Assembly (NCBI RefSeq): GCF_003946165.1
Contig: NZ_RHOI01000011.1
Coordinates: 1 to 64,000, forward strand
Direction: 5' to 3'
Source of the DNA: Lacticaseibacillus baoqingensis
GTDB lineage: Bacteria > Bacillota > Bacilli > Lactobacillales > Lactobacillaceae
Length of the DNA stretch: 64,000 nucleotides
Made by a program: the position numbers and the translations under genes. Positions 19,630 through 28,936 of the stretch are shown piece by piece (position 1 is the first letter of the stretch; every line of letters begins with the position of its first letter). The notes beneath the pieces were generated by a model. That model worked only from the letters and a program-made list of their open reading frames with translations, had not been told where the DNA came from and did no database searches.

Positions 19630-20214
19630 TTATTGGCCCTGTTGGTAAAGCTGTGGCAGCGCCGCTAAGAATTGCTGACGTGCGGTGTCAGTCACGCTGC
19701 CGGTACGCCCAAAATGGAGCCACTGGCAGTTGCCTGGCGCGATTCCAATATCGGCGAATGTCCCATTGATCAAGGTGGTTTGGATCGGGTCGCCTGGGCG
19801 CGCTTGAAGCTCAGCTTTAGTTTCACCGGCGGTCGTGATCACTGAGGCTTTGGTGATCGTCGGCAACAAACCGCGCCAGTTTGGATCTTCAGCAAACGCG
19901 AATCCTGGCAAAAGCACTTTATCAAAAAAGCCTTTGAGCATTGCCGGCATTTGATGCCACCAAATTGGAAAAATCAACAGCAGCTCATCCGATGCGGCGA
20001 GCAAAGTTTGATACCGTTCCACCAGCGGATCAAGCGCTTGCCCTTGGGCATAGGTTTGCAGTTCTGCTGGGGTCAGCCGCGGATCGAAGTGATCTTGATA
20101 CAAGTCGATTACAGCAAACGGTTGAGCAGTGGCGGTAAAGTGATCACACAACCGGGTCAAGATGGCATGGTTGAAACTGTGAGGATCAGGATGGGTGTAG
20201 ATGATCGTTTTCAT
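19630..20214 (-). CDS. NAD(P)H-quinone oxidoreductase, flavodoxin-like fold
   Basis: 194 residues of the MdaB/NQO1 group. The start KTIIYTHPDPHSFNHAIL binds the FAD phosphates, and LLLIFPIWWHQMPAMLKGFFDKV is the family hallmark; GETKAEL follows. It catalyses two-electron reduction of quinones. The ribosome site is GGAGG. It runs the same way as the nitroreductase but 127 bases away, so probably a separate unit. Confidence 0.9.
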   Translation of the reverse strand: MKTIIYTHPDPHSFNHAILTRLCDHFTATAQPFAVIDLYQDHFDPRLTPAELQTYAQGQALDPLVERYQTLLAASDELLLIFPIWWHQMPAMLKGFFDKVLLPGFAFAEDPNWRGLLPTITKASVITTAGETKAELQARPGDPIQTTLINGTFADIGIAPGNCQWLHFGRTGSVTDTARQQFLAALPQLYQQGQ

Positions 20215-20361
20215 GACAAACCTCCAGTGGCGATTAAGTTTAGTTTAGAAGAGCGATCGCCAAGAAACAAGTAGCTGATCGTGTTAAGTCGTAAAACGGC
20301 AGCGTTTCGTCAATATAGTCGCGAGGCCGGTGCGCCCAACCAATATCTGCAGACAAATCAG

Positions 20362-20390
20362 TTGCGCCCTTTGTTGAGATAAGATACAAT
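20362..20390 (+). promoter_or_regulatory. Promoter of the riboswitch-P-ATPase transcript
   Basis: TTGCGC (20362-20367), 17 bases, TACAAT (20385-20390). Confidence 0.5.
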
Positions 20391-20399
20391 GAATATGTC

Positions 20400-20522
20400 A
20401 CATAAGGGAGTAACTAGCGGTTTTTGACCGCGGCAACGTCACCAACAAGTTGATATGCTGGTGTTGCCTTAAATAGTGAGACTTATGAACTGCGCCCGCA
20501 GTCCGTAAGTCTCTTTTTTTAA
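20400..20522 (+). ncRNA. yybP-ykoY manganese riboswitch with terminator
   Basis: The leader contains the conserved AGGGAGTAAC loop, a variable stem (GCGGTTTTTGACCGC), the GGCAACGTC second loop, and TGAGAC before the expression platform. The platform is GAGACTTA (20478-20485) paired with TAAGTCTC (20506-20513) and seven Ts. Members of this class sense Mn2+ and switch on exporters; here the next gene is a P-type cation ATPase, a known target. Confidence 0.88.
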
Positions 20523-20573
20523 CCCGACCAAAAGCTGTTTTGGCGCACGCACTCAATCACAGGAGGAGATTAT

Positions 20574-23228
20574 ATGACCGATCACCCAGCGTATTCGCAG
20601 ACCAAAGAAGAGATCTTGGCAAGTACCAAGACTGATCTTGATGTCGGCTTAAGCACGCAAGAAGCGCAAGCGCGCTTAGCACAAAATGGCCCCAATGCCT
20701 TGGCTAAAGGCGAAAAGAAGACGGTATTGCAACGCTTCTTGGACCAGTTCAAAGATTTTATGATCATTGTCTTATTAGTGGCCGCATTGATCGCCGGTTT
20801 TGTGGTCCATGAATGGGCTGACGCCGGGATCATTTTAGCCGTGGTGATCCTTAACGCGATTTTCGGCGTGTTCCAAGAAAGCAAAGCTGAAGAAGCGATC
20901 GATGCTTTGGCCGAAATGGCCACGCCAGACGCCCATGTTCGCCGCGGCGGACAAGTGGTGACGATCCCGAGTTCTGAGCTGGTCGTGGGTGACGTGGTTT
21001 TAGTTGAAGCTGGGGACGTGGTGCCCGCGGATATGCGTTTGATCGAAAGTGCGAATCTGAAGATCGAAGAGTCCGCGTTGACTGGGGAATCTGTCCCGGT
21101 GGAAAAAGACGTGGCGACGCTGACAGGGGATAAAGTCGGCATCGGTGATCGCACCAACATGGGCTTTATGAACAGCAACATCACTTATGGCCGCGGGGTC
21201 GGCGTAGTGGTGGCCACCGGGATGAATACCGAAGTCGGCCGGATCGCCGGGATGATCAATGCCGCTGAAGAAACCACCACCCCGCTGCAAGAAAACTTGA
21301 GCCAGCTAGGGAAGAGTTTGACGATCATGATCTTAGTGATCGCTGCGATCGTGTTCGGGGTCGGATTGTGGCGCGGTGCCGCCAGCTTACCGGAGATGTT
21401 TTTGACCGCGATTTCCTTGGCCGTAGCGGCGATTCCAGAAGGTTTGCCGGCGATCGTGACGATCATTTTGGCGTTAGGTACGCAAAAAATGGCCAAGCGC
21501 AATGCCTTGGTCCGCAAACTGCCGGCAGTTGAAACCCTTGGTTCGACTGAGATCATCGCATCAGATAAAACGGGGACGTTGACGCAAAATAAAATGACCG
21601 TCGAAAAAGTTTATTATGATGGCCAATTGCATGATGCCATCGACGGCATTCAAGGCGAAAACCCACTGCTGGAAATCATGACGTTCGCCAATGATACTCA
21701 GATCCAAGAAGACGGCACGATGTTAGGCGATCCGACAGAAACTGCGTTAGTCGCTTATGGTCAAACGCGCGATTTTGATTTGAAAGCCGCTTTGGCAGCT
21801 AAGCCGCGGGTGTCAGAAGTGCCATTTGACTCCGAACGCAAACTCATGACCACGATTCATCAATTGGCGGATGGCCGCTTCTTCGTGGCGACTAAAGGCG
21901 CGCCTGACCAACTCCTGAAGCGCGTGACGCAAATCGCTGAAGGCGCGCATGTGCGGGCATTTACCGACGCGGACCGCGAGGCGATCTTGACCACCAATAA
22001 GCAACTCGCTAAGCAAGCCTTGCGTTTGCTTGGGATGGCGTATCAGATCATCGATGCTTTACCAGCCACCGTTGATTCTGATACGGTCGAACACGACTTG
22101 ATTTTTGCCGGTTTGGTGGGGATGATCGATCCAGAGCGGCCAGAAGCTGCGGATGCGGTTGCGGCTGCCAAAGACGCAGGGATCCGACCGATGATGATCA
22201 CTGGGGACCATCAAGATACCGCTGAAGCGATCGCCGGACGCCTAGGGATCATTACCCCTGGTGACGATGACGCCGTGATCACCGGTGCGCAGCTGGATGC
22301 TCAGTCTGATGAAGAATTTGATCGGAATGTGGAAAAATACAGTGTTTATGCGCGAGTGGCACCGGAACACAAGGTCCGGATCGTCAATGCCTGGCAAAAA
22401 CGCGGTAAAGTCGTCGCAATGACTGGTGACGGGGTCAACGATGCCCCAGCATTGAAAGCTGCCGATATTGGTATCGGGATGGGGATCACCGGGACAGAAG
22501 TGTCTAAAGGGGCCTCTGATATGGTGCTGGCAGATGATAACTTTTCGACGATCGTCAAAGCGGTCGAAGAAGGCCGGAAAGTATTTTCAAATATTCAAAA
22601 GAGTATCCAATACCTGCTTTCGGCTAACTTAGGGGAAGTTTTGACGTTGTTCATGATGACCATGCTGGGCTGGGACATCCTCGCTCCAGTGCATATCTTA
22701 TGGATCAACTTAGTCACAGATACCTTCCCGGCGATCGCTTTAGGGGTAGAACCAACAGAGCCTGGCATCATGAAGCAAAAGCCGCGCGGCCGCAAGTCTA
22801 ACTTCTTTTCTGGCGGGGTTGGCCAAGCGGTAATCTGGCAAGGGATCTTAGAAGGCGTCTTGACGTTAGGGGTGTACTTCATCGGGATCACTTGGCCGAT
22901 CCACACCACGCAAGCGGCGATCCATGCTGATGCGTTGACCATGGCATATGCGACTTTGGGCTTGATCCAATTGTTCCATGCTTTCAACGTGAAGTCTGTG
23001 CACCAAAGCTTGTTTACCGTTGGCTTGTTCCGTAATCGTGCTTTCAACTGGGCGATCTTAGCTAGTTTCTTATTGCTGGCAGTCACGATCTTAGTGCCTG
23101 GATTCAACGGCTTGTTCCATGTGACCAGCCTTGACTGGCATCAATGGGCCGCAGTGCTTGGCGCTGGGGTGGCGATCATTGTGATCGTCGAAGTGGTCAA
23201 GTTTATCCAACGGCGAATTCACCGTTAA
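20574..23228 (+). CDS. P-type cation ATPase, probable Mn2+/Ca2+ exporter
   Basis: 884 residues of the P2A type. N-terminal cation-ATPase domain, actuator loop TGESVPVEK, membrane motif AAIPEGLPAIVTI, phosphorylation site SDKTGTLTQN, hinge TGDGVNDAPAL, and six C-terminal helices (LLSANLGEVLTLF, WINLVTDTFPAIALG). Sequence class alone suggests calcium. The Mn-sensing riboswitch upstream argues for manganese efflux, like lactococcal YoaB. It starts at ATG 20574 behind AGGAGG. Confidence 0.93.
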   Translation: MTDHPAYSQTKEEILASTKTDLDVGLSTQEAQARLAQNGPNALAKGEKKTVLQRFLDQFKDFMIIVLLVAALIAGFVVHEWADAGIILAVVILNAIFGVFQESKAEEAIDALAEMATPDAHVRRGGQVVTIPSSELVVGDVVLVEAGDVVPADMRLIESANLKIEESALTGESVPVEKDVATLTGDKVGIGDRTNMGFMNSNITYGRGVGVVVATGMNTEVGRIAGMINAAEETTTPLQENLSQLGKSLTIMILVIAAIVFGVGLWRGAASLPEMFLTAISLAVAAIPEGLPAIVTIILALGTQKMAKRNALVRKLPAVETLGSTEIIASDKTGTLTQNKMTVEKVYYDGQLHDAIDGIQGENPLLEIMTFANDTQIQEDGTMLGDPTETALVAYGQTRDFDLKAALAAKPRVSEVPFDSERKLMTTIHQLADGRFFVATKGAPDQLLKRVTQIAEGAHVRAFTDADREAILTTNKQLAKQALRLLGMAYQIIDALPATVDSDTVEHDLIFAGLVGMIDPERPEAADAVAAAKDAGIRPMMITGDHQDTAEAIAGRLGIITPGDDDAVITGAQLDAQSDEEFDRNVEKYSVYARVAPEHKVRIVNAWQKRGKVVAMTGDGVNDAPALKAADIGIGMGITGTEVSKGASDMVLADDNFSTIVKAVEEGRKVFSNIQKSIQYLLSANLGEVLTLFMMTMLGWDILAPVHILWINLVTDTFPAIALGVEPTEPGIMKQKPRGRKSNFFSGGVGQAVIWQGILEGVLTLGVYFIGITWPIHTTQAAIHADALTMAYATLGLIQLFHAFNVKSVHQSLFTVGLFRNRAFNWAILASFLLLAVTILVPGFNGLFHVTSLDWHQWAAVLGAGVAIIVIVEVVKFIQRRIHR

Positions 23229-23234
23229 GCTTTG

Positions 23235-23261
23235 AAAGCCTCCTTGATCGGGGGCTTTTTT
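23235..23261 (+). terminator. Terminator of the P-ATPase gene
   Basis: AAAGCCTCC pairs with GGGGGCTTT, followed by TTT. Confidence 0.8.
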
Positions 23262-23412
23262 GGTGGGGAAAATTTACTGAGCACTTTTCGTGACAGCTGG
23301 CAGCGCATCCACTAAGATAATGATAAGGCACGACGCGTCATGGCAACGCGCGACGCGCCACTGGCAGACGGTGTTCCCCTAAGAACAACCGCGTCATAGT
23401 GTTCGCTTCAAT

Positions 23413-23439
23413 GCCTCTGGTGACGACCAGAGGCTTTTT
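23413..23439 (+). terminator. Terminator or attenuator before a small unknown gene
   Basis: GCCTCTGG pairs with CCAGAGGC, then TTTTT, 20 bases before the next start codon. It would end a short leader RNA beginning around 23330. The stretch 23262-23412 has repeated ACGCG words but no gene, and matches no riboswitch I know. Confidence 0.65.
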
Positions 23440-23459
23440 ATCGGGTTAGGAGGCTGATG

Positions 23460-23912
23460 ATGACCAAATACACAGCAACGATAGACGTTGGCCGATATCA
23501 TTTTGTCGAAGGCTTACAGATCACGCCAGGCGCGTTGGCAGCGACTCGGGCAGGCTCGGTGTGGCTGGGGGCACAATTGGTGATGTACGCGGTGGATTGG
23601 GCCCAGACGATCGAGGCGACGCGCGGTCAGTACGCGCATGGCGGACGTGGCAGGCAGCAGGCCGTGTTTCCGGCAGCGGCGTATTTCATGGCGCATCCTG
23701 GCGTCGATGCGATCACGGCTATTCGCGGATTAGATGTCAAAACGGCGACCCCGCACTGGTTTGTTATCAGCGGTCACTATGCAAAACCGCTTGAGGCAAT
23801 GATGGATGATGTGTGGGCGCAAGCATTGGCCGCAGATGCCGATGTGGCCACGATCGATCCAGCCGAGGTGACAGCTGATCTTACGCGACCGACGCAGCCG
23901 GAAGCGAAATGA
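23460..23912 (+). CDS. Hypothetical protein, 150 residues
   Basis: A soluble, alanine-rich protein with no signal peptide or membrane span; ATG 23460 is six bases after AGGAGG. The sequence TKYTATIDVGRYHFVEGLQI suggests beta strands, then a helical part with a tryptophan-containing tail. I do not recognise it. A terminator-like hairpin just upstream suggests attenuation. Confidence 0.6.
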   Translation: MTKYTATIDVGRYHFVEGLQITPGALAATRAGSVWLGAQLVMYAVDWAQTIEATRGQYAHGGRGRQQAVFPAAAYFMAHPGVDAITAIRGLDVKTATPHWFVISGHYAKPLEAMMDDVWAQALAADADVATIDPAEVTADLTRPTQPEAK

Positions 23913-24009
23913 GCCGCGTCAAAAAAAGTTCAGCATTCACTCGTCAAGTGCGGTATATTAGCCTTGGTAAAAGCTGACAAGACACGACCGATCGGAAAGC
24001 GTGAAGCAG

Positions 24010-24210
24010 ATGAGTTATCCGGAAATTCTACAGTATTTGCGGTATGCGCTTTGGCGCCACCACATTGCAGACGATCAAGGTGAAGCCATTATCAGTTCCA
24101 TTGCAGGGTTAATGCGGCGTTACACGCCGTTGGAAATTTTAGCAGAATATGAGCGCGAACGTTATCTGCCGGTCGTTGAGGATCGCGAGGCGAGCAAAGC
24201 GATGCCGTAG
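24010..24210 (+). CDS. Small hypothetical protein, 66 residues
   Basis: Helical and charged (YPEILQYLRYALWRHHIADD, LEILAEYERERYLP). ATG 24010 is preferred over GTG 24001 because GGAAAG at 23994-23999 is then well spaced. No domain recognised. Possibly a small cytosolic or regulatory protein. Confidence 0.5.
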   Translation: MSYPEILQYLRYALWRHHIADDQGEAIISSIAGLMRRYTPLEILAEYERERYLPVVEDREASKAMP

Positions 24211-24277
24211 TTGATCCGAATACCAGCAGAATGTTTGTGACATTGAGTGGTAAGGACTAGAATAAACATAATTGAAT

Positions 24278-24360
24278 ACGACTTAGGGGTGCCATTTGGC
24301 TGAGACGGGAAACCGGACCCTTGAACCTGATAACGTTAAACCGTGCGTAGGAAAAGTCGT
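24278..24360 (+). ncRNA. TPP riboswitch (THI element)
   Basis: The P1 stem is ACGACTT/AAGTCGT. Conserved blocks are GGGGTGCC, GGCTGAGA, ACCCTTGAACCTGAT and CGTAGGAAA. This senses thiamine pyrophosphate. Confidence 0.95.
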
Positions 24361-24367
24361 GTTTTAG

Positions 24368-24402
24368 CAGCATCTAAACGGTTTGTTTAGGTGCTTTTTT
24401 TG
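24368..24402 (+). terminator. Expression-platform terminator of the TPP riboswitch
   Basis: AGCATCTAAAC pairs with GTTTAGGTGCT, then seven Ts. It should form when TPP is bound and shut off the SDR gene. Confidence 0.8.
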
Positions 24403-24433
24403 TTACTTGGGGCAAGAAAGCAGGGTGGATGAA

Positions 24434-25186
24434 TTGACAAGAACAGTATTAGTCACCGGCAGCAGTCGCGGATTAGGGGCTGAAATCGCCCGCCAATTTG
24501 GCGCGCAAGGCGATCAAGTGATCGTGAACTATTTTCAACATAGCGACGCTGCCAACTCGGTGGTCCAAACCATCGGTGCTGATCATGCGCTGGCATTGCA
24601 AGCAGATGTCCGCGATCGCGCGCAAGTGGATGCCATGGTGGCCGCTTGTAAGCAGCGGTTTGGCACCATTGACGTTTTGGTCAACAACGCCTTAGTGGGG
24701 TTCAAATTTGACCCGACAGTGCAAAAGCAGTTTGCTGAGTTGACTTGGGACGATTATCAAGGCCAACTGACTGGGACCTTACAAGGCGCTTTCAACGTCA
24801 CGCAAAGCGTCTTGCCGCTAATGCAAGCCCAACACGCTGGGCGCGTGATCAACATTGGCACGAACTTATTCCAAAACCCAGTGGTCGCCTATCACGAATA
24901 CACCACCGCCAAAGCAGCCTTACTGGGATTTTCGCGAAACCTGGCCGTTGAGTTAGGGGCCGATGGGATCACCGTCAATATGGTGTCTGGCGGCCTGCTG
25001 GAAACGACTGACGCCAGTGCCGTCACGACGCCGGAAGTCTTTGCAATGATCGCGGCGAACACCCCAATGGGCAAGGTGACTACGCCCAAAGACGTTGCTG
25101 GGATGGTGACGTTTTTGGGCTCCGCGCAAGCAGGCGGCATCACCGGACAAAATATCACGGTCGATGGCGGGTTAACGATGAATTGA
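24434..25186 (+). CDS. SDR-family oxidoreductase under TPP control
   Basis: 251 residues counted from TTG 24434, which has AGGGTGG upstream; the open frame extends to 24383 but inside the terminator. NAD(P) site VLVTGSSRGLGAEIA, LVNNAL, active-site YHEYTTAKAAL (Tyr-x3-Lys) and PMGKVTTPKDVA. It resembles 3-oxoacyl-ACP reductases, but the TPP riboswitch suggests a role in thiamine or HMP/thiazole metabolism. It is a single-gene unit closed by a terminator. Confidence 0.88.
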   Translation: MTRTVLVTGSSRGLGAEIARQFGAQGDQVIVNYFQHSDAANSVVQTIGADHALALQADVRDRAQVDAMVAACKQRFGTIDVLVNNALVGFKFDPTVQKQFAELTWDDYQGQLTGTLQGAFNVTQSVLPLMQAQHAGRVINIGTNLFQNPVVAYHEYTTAKAALLGFSRNLAVELGADGITVNMVSGGLLETTDASAVTTPEVFAMIAANTPMGKVTTPKDVAGMVTFLGSAQAGGITGQNITVDGGLTMN

Positions 25187-25205
25187 TACCGCCGCATTAT
25201 TTTAG

Positions 25206-25240
25206 GCAACCGCCGCATCATTGGGCGGTTGCTTTTTTTT
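25206..25240 (+). terminator. Terminator of the SDR gene
   Basis: GCAACCGCC pairs with GGCGGTTGC, then eight Ts. Confidence 0.88.
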
Positions 25241-25347
25241 GTGGGTAACCAGCAATGACCGGAAAGGTAAAGTGCTTTTGGCTTAAGTTGATTGGTCAGC
25301 AGGGGCTGGCGTTTTTTGGTAAACTAGTGGCATACGGAGGAATGATG

Positions 25348-25779
25348 ATGAATAAAAACCAACAAAAACTGGCGTACTATGCGCAATTGATCAACCAGAT
25401 CGTGACCGAAACTGAAGCGGAACAAGATCAAATGAGTCCTAAGTTCGAGGAATTAAAAGCCGCAGAAGCAGCCAAGACGATCCAAGATTTTGACGCGCAA
25501 GCTTATCAGGCGACTAAGACTTTATTCACTAACGGCACGACTCATTATCAACAGATGCTGGCACAGCTGGAGGCGGCGCAAGCGCCTGCACGCTTGTTGG
25601 GCAATCATAAGCTATTGACCAGTGCGTTTCGCGACTTTACTCAAGGCTGCGTTGAAATGGTCGCAAGCTTGCATGACGCGCCGGCAGAATTTGATCAAGC
25701 GGCATTTGACGCAGCTGAAGCCAAGCAAGATGCGGCGACAACCAAGTTGATGAAGCACATCGCAAAAATCACAGCCTGA
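25348..25779 (+). CDS. Hypothetical helical protein, 143 residues
   Basis: It is acidic and almost wholly helical (EAEQDQMSPKFEELKAAEAAK, coiled-coil-like), with no signal peptide or membrane span. There are three ATGs in a row; the third (25348) is seven bases from CGGAGG. It lies 11 bases before the ABC transporter genes and may be the first gene of that operon. Function not recognised. Confidence 0.65.
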   Translation: MNKNQQKLAYYAQLINQIVTETEAEQDQMSPKFEELKAAEAAKTIQDFDAQAYQATKTLFTNGTTHYQQMLAQLEAAQAPARLLGNHKLLTSAFRDFTQGCVEMVASLHDAPAEFDQAAFDAAEAKQDAATTKLMKHIAKITA

Positions 25780-25790
25780 GGTAATTCAAA

Positions 25791-26786
25791 ATGAAACGTA
25801 TGCTGGCATTGATCGCCGTTTTAGTGGCGTTTTTGGCCGTGGCGTTTTTTGCAACGGCCAAGCCGACCAATCAACAAGCCAAGACGCCAACCGTTGGGAT
25901 CTTGCAGTTAACGACCCATCCGGCCTTAGATGCGATCCACCAAGGGATCATCAAAGGGATGAAGGATAAAGGCTACACCGTTGGCAAAAATGTTAAAGTC
26001 GACTTTCAAAACGCAGAAGGCGACCAAAGCAACTTAAAAACGATGTCGGAACGCTTCGCAGATGAAAATGCGGCGGTGATGGTCGGCATCGCAACACCAG
26101 CGGCCCAAGCTTTAGCCGATGTGACCACCAAGACCCCGATCATTTTAGGGGCGATCACCGATCCTAAAGGAGCCAAGCTGGTCAAGGATAATCAACGTCC
26201 TGGTGGCAATATTACCGGGGTTTCTGATCAAGCGCCGATCAAAGCCCAACTGGCTTTGATCCATCAGTTGATGCCCCAAGCTAAGACCTTGGGTGTGATC
26301 TCCACTTCCAGTGATGACTCGGCTCAAACCCAGGCAAAAATGGTTGGCGAACTGGCGCCGCAAGCTGGTTTTGCCGTCAAGCCATTCACGATCAGCTCGA
26401 CGAATGACTTGAATCAAGTAGCCGGGCAAATGGTGACGCAAGTGGATGCGATCTTCGTGCCGACAGACAATACGATCGCCAGCGCCATGCAGACGCTGGT
26501 TCAAGTCGCCAACACGAAGAATATCCCGATTTTTCCAACCGTTGATACCATGGTTAAACAAGGCGGGGTGGCGACTATTGGCTTAGATCAGTTCGAATTA
26601 GGCGTCCAAACCGGCAAAATGGTCGCCAATGTCTTAAGCGGTCGCTCAAAACCGGCAACCACGCCGATCCATTTTGAAAAAACCGGTAAATTGATCATCA
26701 ATGTCAAGCAAGCGCAAAAACTGGGGATCACGATCCCGGCAAGCTTGTTACAAAAGGCCCAAAAAACCGGGGAGGTGTTCCAATGA
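25791..26786 (+). CDS. ABC transporter substrate-binding protein (COG2984, TrpX-like)
   Basis: 331 residues with an N-terminal hydrophobic signal or anchor lacking a lipobox Cys. The family motifs VGILQLTTHPALDAIHQG, PIILGAITDPKGAKLV and NITGVSD are present. This group binds small aromatic or related ligands in Gram-positives; the true ligand here is unknown. It overlaps the permease start (ATGA). Confidence 0.88.
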   Translation: MKRMLALIAVLVAFLAVAFFATAKPTNQQAKTPTVGILQLTTHPALDAIHQGIIKGMKDKGYTVGKNVKVDFQNAEGDQSNLKTMSERFADENAAVMVGIATPAAQALADVTTKTPIILGAITDPKGAKLVKDNQRPGGNITGVSDQAPIKAQLALIHQLMPQAKTLGVISTSSDDSAQTQAKMVGELAPQAGFAVKPFTISSTNDLNQVAGQMVTQVDAIFVPTDNTIASAMQTLVQVANTKNIPIFPTVDTMVKQGGVATIGLDQFELGVQTGKMVANVLSGRSKPATTPIHFEKTGKLIINVKQAQKLGITIPASLLQKAQKTGEVFQ

Positions 26787-27682
26787 GTTTAGGGGTTTCG
26801 GCAATTGGCCAAGGGTTGTTATACGGTTTGGTCGGCGTGGGGTTATTTTTGACCTTTCGGATCTTAGACTTTCCGGATATGACGGTTGAAGGGACATTCC
26901 CGTTTGGGGCAGCCGTTGCCGTTGCGGCAATCACTCATGGCATCCATCCGCTGATCGCAACGTTGTTGGCCATGCTTGCAGGGATGTTGTCTGGGCTGGT
27001 TACAGGCTTATTGACCACCAAAGGGCACATCCCAGTGTTGTTAGCCGGGATCTTGGTGATGACTGGCTTGTTTTCGATCAATTTGCGCGTGATGGGACGG
27101 GCGAATTTGAGTTTGCTCAACCAACCGAACTTATTTAATGCGCATTGGCTAAAAGCACTCCCGCCATATTTTGATTCCGTAGTGATTGGCGGGATCGTCG
27201 CACTGATCGTAGTCGCGTGTGTGATCGTCTTTTTGAATACTCAAATCGGTCAAGGTTTCATCGCCGCTGGGGATAATCCGACCATGGCACGCAGCTTGGG
27301 CATCGATCCAGATCGGCAGATGCTGTTGGGGTTAGTGGTCGGCAATGGCTTGATCGGCTTGGCTGGGGGCTTATTGGCGCAAAATAATGGCTATGCTGAT
27401 GTCAACATGGGCATTGGGGTCATCGTGATCGGCTTGGCAGCGATCATCATTGGTGAAGTGGTATTTGGTGAATTGACCTTGAGCCAACGACTCGTCGCCG
27501 TGGTGTTAGGCAGTATCTTGTATCGCTTCGTCTTGTTGATCGTCTTGAAATTAGGCTTTAATGCTAACGATTTGAAAGTGATCTCCTCGGTGGTGTTAGC
27601 CCTAGCGATCATGATCCCGCAAATCGACCATCGCTTGCGCATTCGCAAGACGTTACGAAACGGGGTGACCTTAGATGACTGA
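26783..27682 (+). CDS. ABC transporter permease (COG4120)
   Basis: 299 residues, about eight hydrophobic spans. The branched-chain-type permease signatures TFRILDFPDMTVEGTFPFGA and FIAAGDNPTMARSLGID are present. It is translationally coupled to the binding protein and overlaps the ATPase by eight bases. Confidence 0.9.
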   Translation: MSLGVSAIGQGLLYGLVGVGLFLTFRILDFPDMTVEGTFPFGAAVAVAAITHGIHPLIATLLAMLAGMLSGLVTGLLTTKGHIPVLLAGILVMTGLFSINLRVMGRANLSLLNQPNLFNAHWLKALPPYFDSVVIGGIVALIVVACVIVFLNTQIGQGFIAAGDNPTMARSLGIDPDRQMLLGLVVGNGLIGLAGGLLAQNNGYADVNMGIGVIVIGLAAIIIGEVVFGELTLSQRLVAVVLGSILYRFVLLIVLKLGFNANDLKVISSVVLALAIMIPQIDHRLRIRKTLRNGVTLDD

Positions 27683-28430
27683 CCAATTGACCCTGGAACA
27701 CGTTGCCGTCAATGTTGCCGTGGAAACGCATGTTAAGCCGCTGCTGCAAGCGATCGATCTGCGCTTGGCACCCGGCGATTATGTTTGTGTGTTAGGCACC
27801 AATGGCGCCGGCAAGTCCACGTTATTCAACGCCATTACTGGCGATATTCCGTTGGCGGCAGGCAAGATCACCTTAGCTGGCCAGGAGATCTCACATGAAA
27901 AACCGGAAAAACGCGCCCGTTTGATCGCGCGCGTTTTCCAAGATCCTAAAATGGGCACCGCACCGCGGATGACGGTCGCCGAAAACTTAGCCTTAGCGTC
28001 ACGCCGCGGACAACGCTTGACGCTGGCATCGCGTCAATTGCGCCAACAATTGCCGGCGTTTGCCCAACTAGCGGCGCAAACCGGCAACGGCTTGGAAAAA
28101 GCGTTGGACAAGCCGACTGAACAGCTTTCTGGCGGCCAGCGCCAAGCGCTCAGTTTGTTAATGGCGACTTTAAAACGGCCAGAGTTATTGTTGCTGGATG
28201 AACATACTGCAGCATTAGATCCAAAAACAAGCGAGGCGATCATGGCGGTGACCGATAAATTAGTCACGCAAGAGCAGCTGACTTGCATGATGATCACCCA
28301 TCATCTGGAAGATGCCTTGAAATATGGCAATCGGCTGATCATTTTATCCGCCGGCAAGATCGTGGCGGATTATGATACCAAAGCGAGGCAACAATTGACC
28401 GCTGCTGATCTTTTGACATACTTTGGCTGA
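27675..28430 (+). CDS. ABC transporter ATPase (COG1101)
   Basis: 251 residues: Walker A GTNGAGKST, Q-loop FQDPKMG, signature LSGGQRQALSL, Walker B LLLLDEHTAALD and switch His (MITHHLEDAL). It powers the adjacent permease. A terminator hairpin follows. Confidence 0.95.
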   Translation: MTDQLTLEHVAVNVAVETHVKPLLQAIDLRLAPGDYVCVLGTNGAGKSTLFNAITGDIPLAAGKITLAGQEISHEKPEKRARLIARVFQDPKMGTAPRMTVAENLALASRRGQRLTLASRQLRQQLPAFAQLAAQTGNGLEKALDKPTEQLSGGQRQALSLLMATLKRPELLLLDEHTAALDPKTSEAIMAVTDKLVTQEQLTCMMITHHLEDALKYGNRLIILSAGKIVADYDTKARQQLTAADLLTYFG

Positions 28431-28448
28431 GGCGGTTTGGTCAAGGCG

Positions 28449-28472
28449 GGCCGCGCGGTGCGCGGCCTATTT
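28449..28472 (+). terminator. Terminator of the ABC operon
   Basis: GGCCGCGC pairs with GCGCGGCC around GGT, then TATTT. Confidence 0.65.
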
Positions 28473-28486
28473 GCATGGAGGCAGGC

Positions 28487-28936
28487 ATGACTGATCAAGA
28501 ATTACAGCAAATGGTTGAAGCCATTTCTTTGGCGGCATTCCACCGGCCATTTGCCCATCAAGCGACATTTAATGCGCGGCTAAAAACCACTGGCGGGCGG
28601 TTTCACCTACAAACGCAGACCCTGGATTTTAATCCTCGTTTGTTTGCCGCAGTGTCGCCAGCACAGCAAGCCGGGGTGATCAAACATGAGTTGTGTCACT
28701 ATCATCTTTATCGGCAACATCGCGGGTATCAGCATCGCGATGCTGATTTCAAGCAATTATTGGCCGCTGTTGGTGGGTCACGTTATGCCCCGGCGCTGCC
28801 GCAATTGGCTAAATATTGCTACCAATGCCAAGCTTGTGGTCACCAATATTTGCGCCAACGGCGGATGAACGTGCGCCGGTATGCCTGTGGCCGTTGTGGC
28901 GGTAAATTACGGTTGCTGGCGAACCGGCCGCGTTAG
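28487..28936 (+). CDS. SprT-like zinc metallopeptidase
   Basis: 149 residues. The HELCHYHLY segment (HExxH) is the zinc site of SprT-like proteins, followed by a C-terminal zinc ribbon with CYQC, CGH, CGRCGGK. ATG 28487 has GGAGG upstream. The family is related to eukaryotic Spartan, but the bacterial role is unclear. It ends tail-to-tail with the GNAT gene, overlapping 30 bases. Confidence 0.85.
   Translation: MTDQELQQMVEAISLAAFHRPFAHQATFNARLKTTGGRFHLQTQTLDFNPRLFAAVSPAQQAGVIKHELCHYHLYRQHRGYQHRDADFKQLLAAVGGSRYAPALPQLAKYCYQCQACGHQYLRQRRMNVRRYACGRCGGKLRLLANRPR

Noticed and set aside
23320-23440. Leader before 23460 considered as a T-box or known riboswitch
   Set aside because: It lacks the T-box sequence and conserved motifs of known classes; only the terminator is supported.
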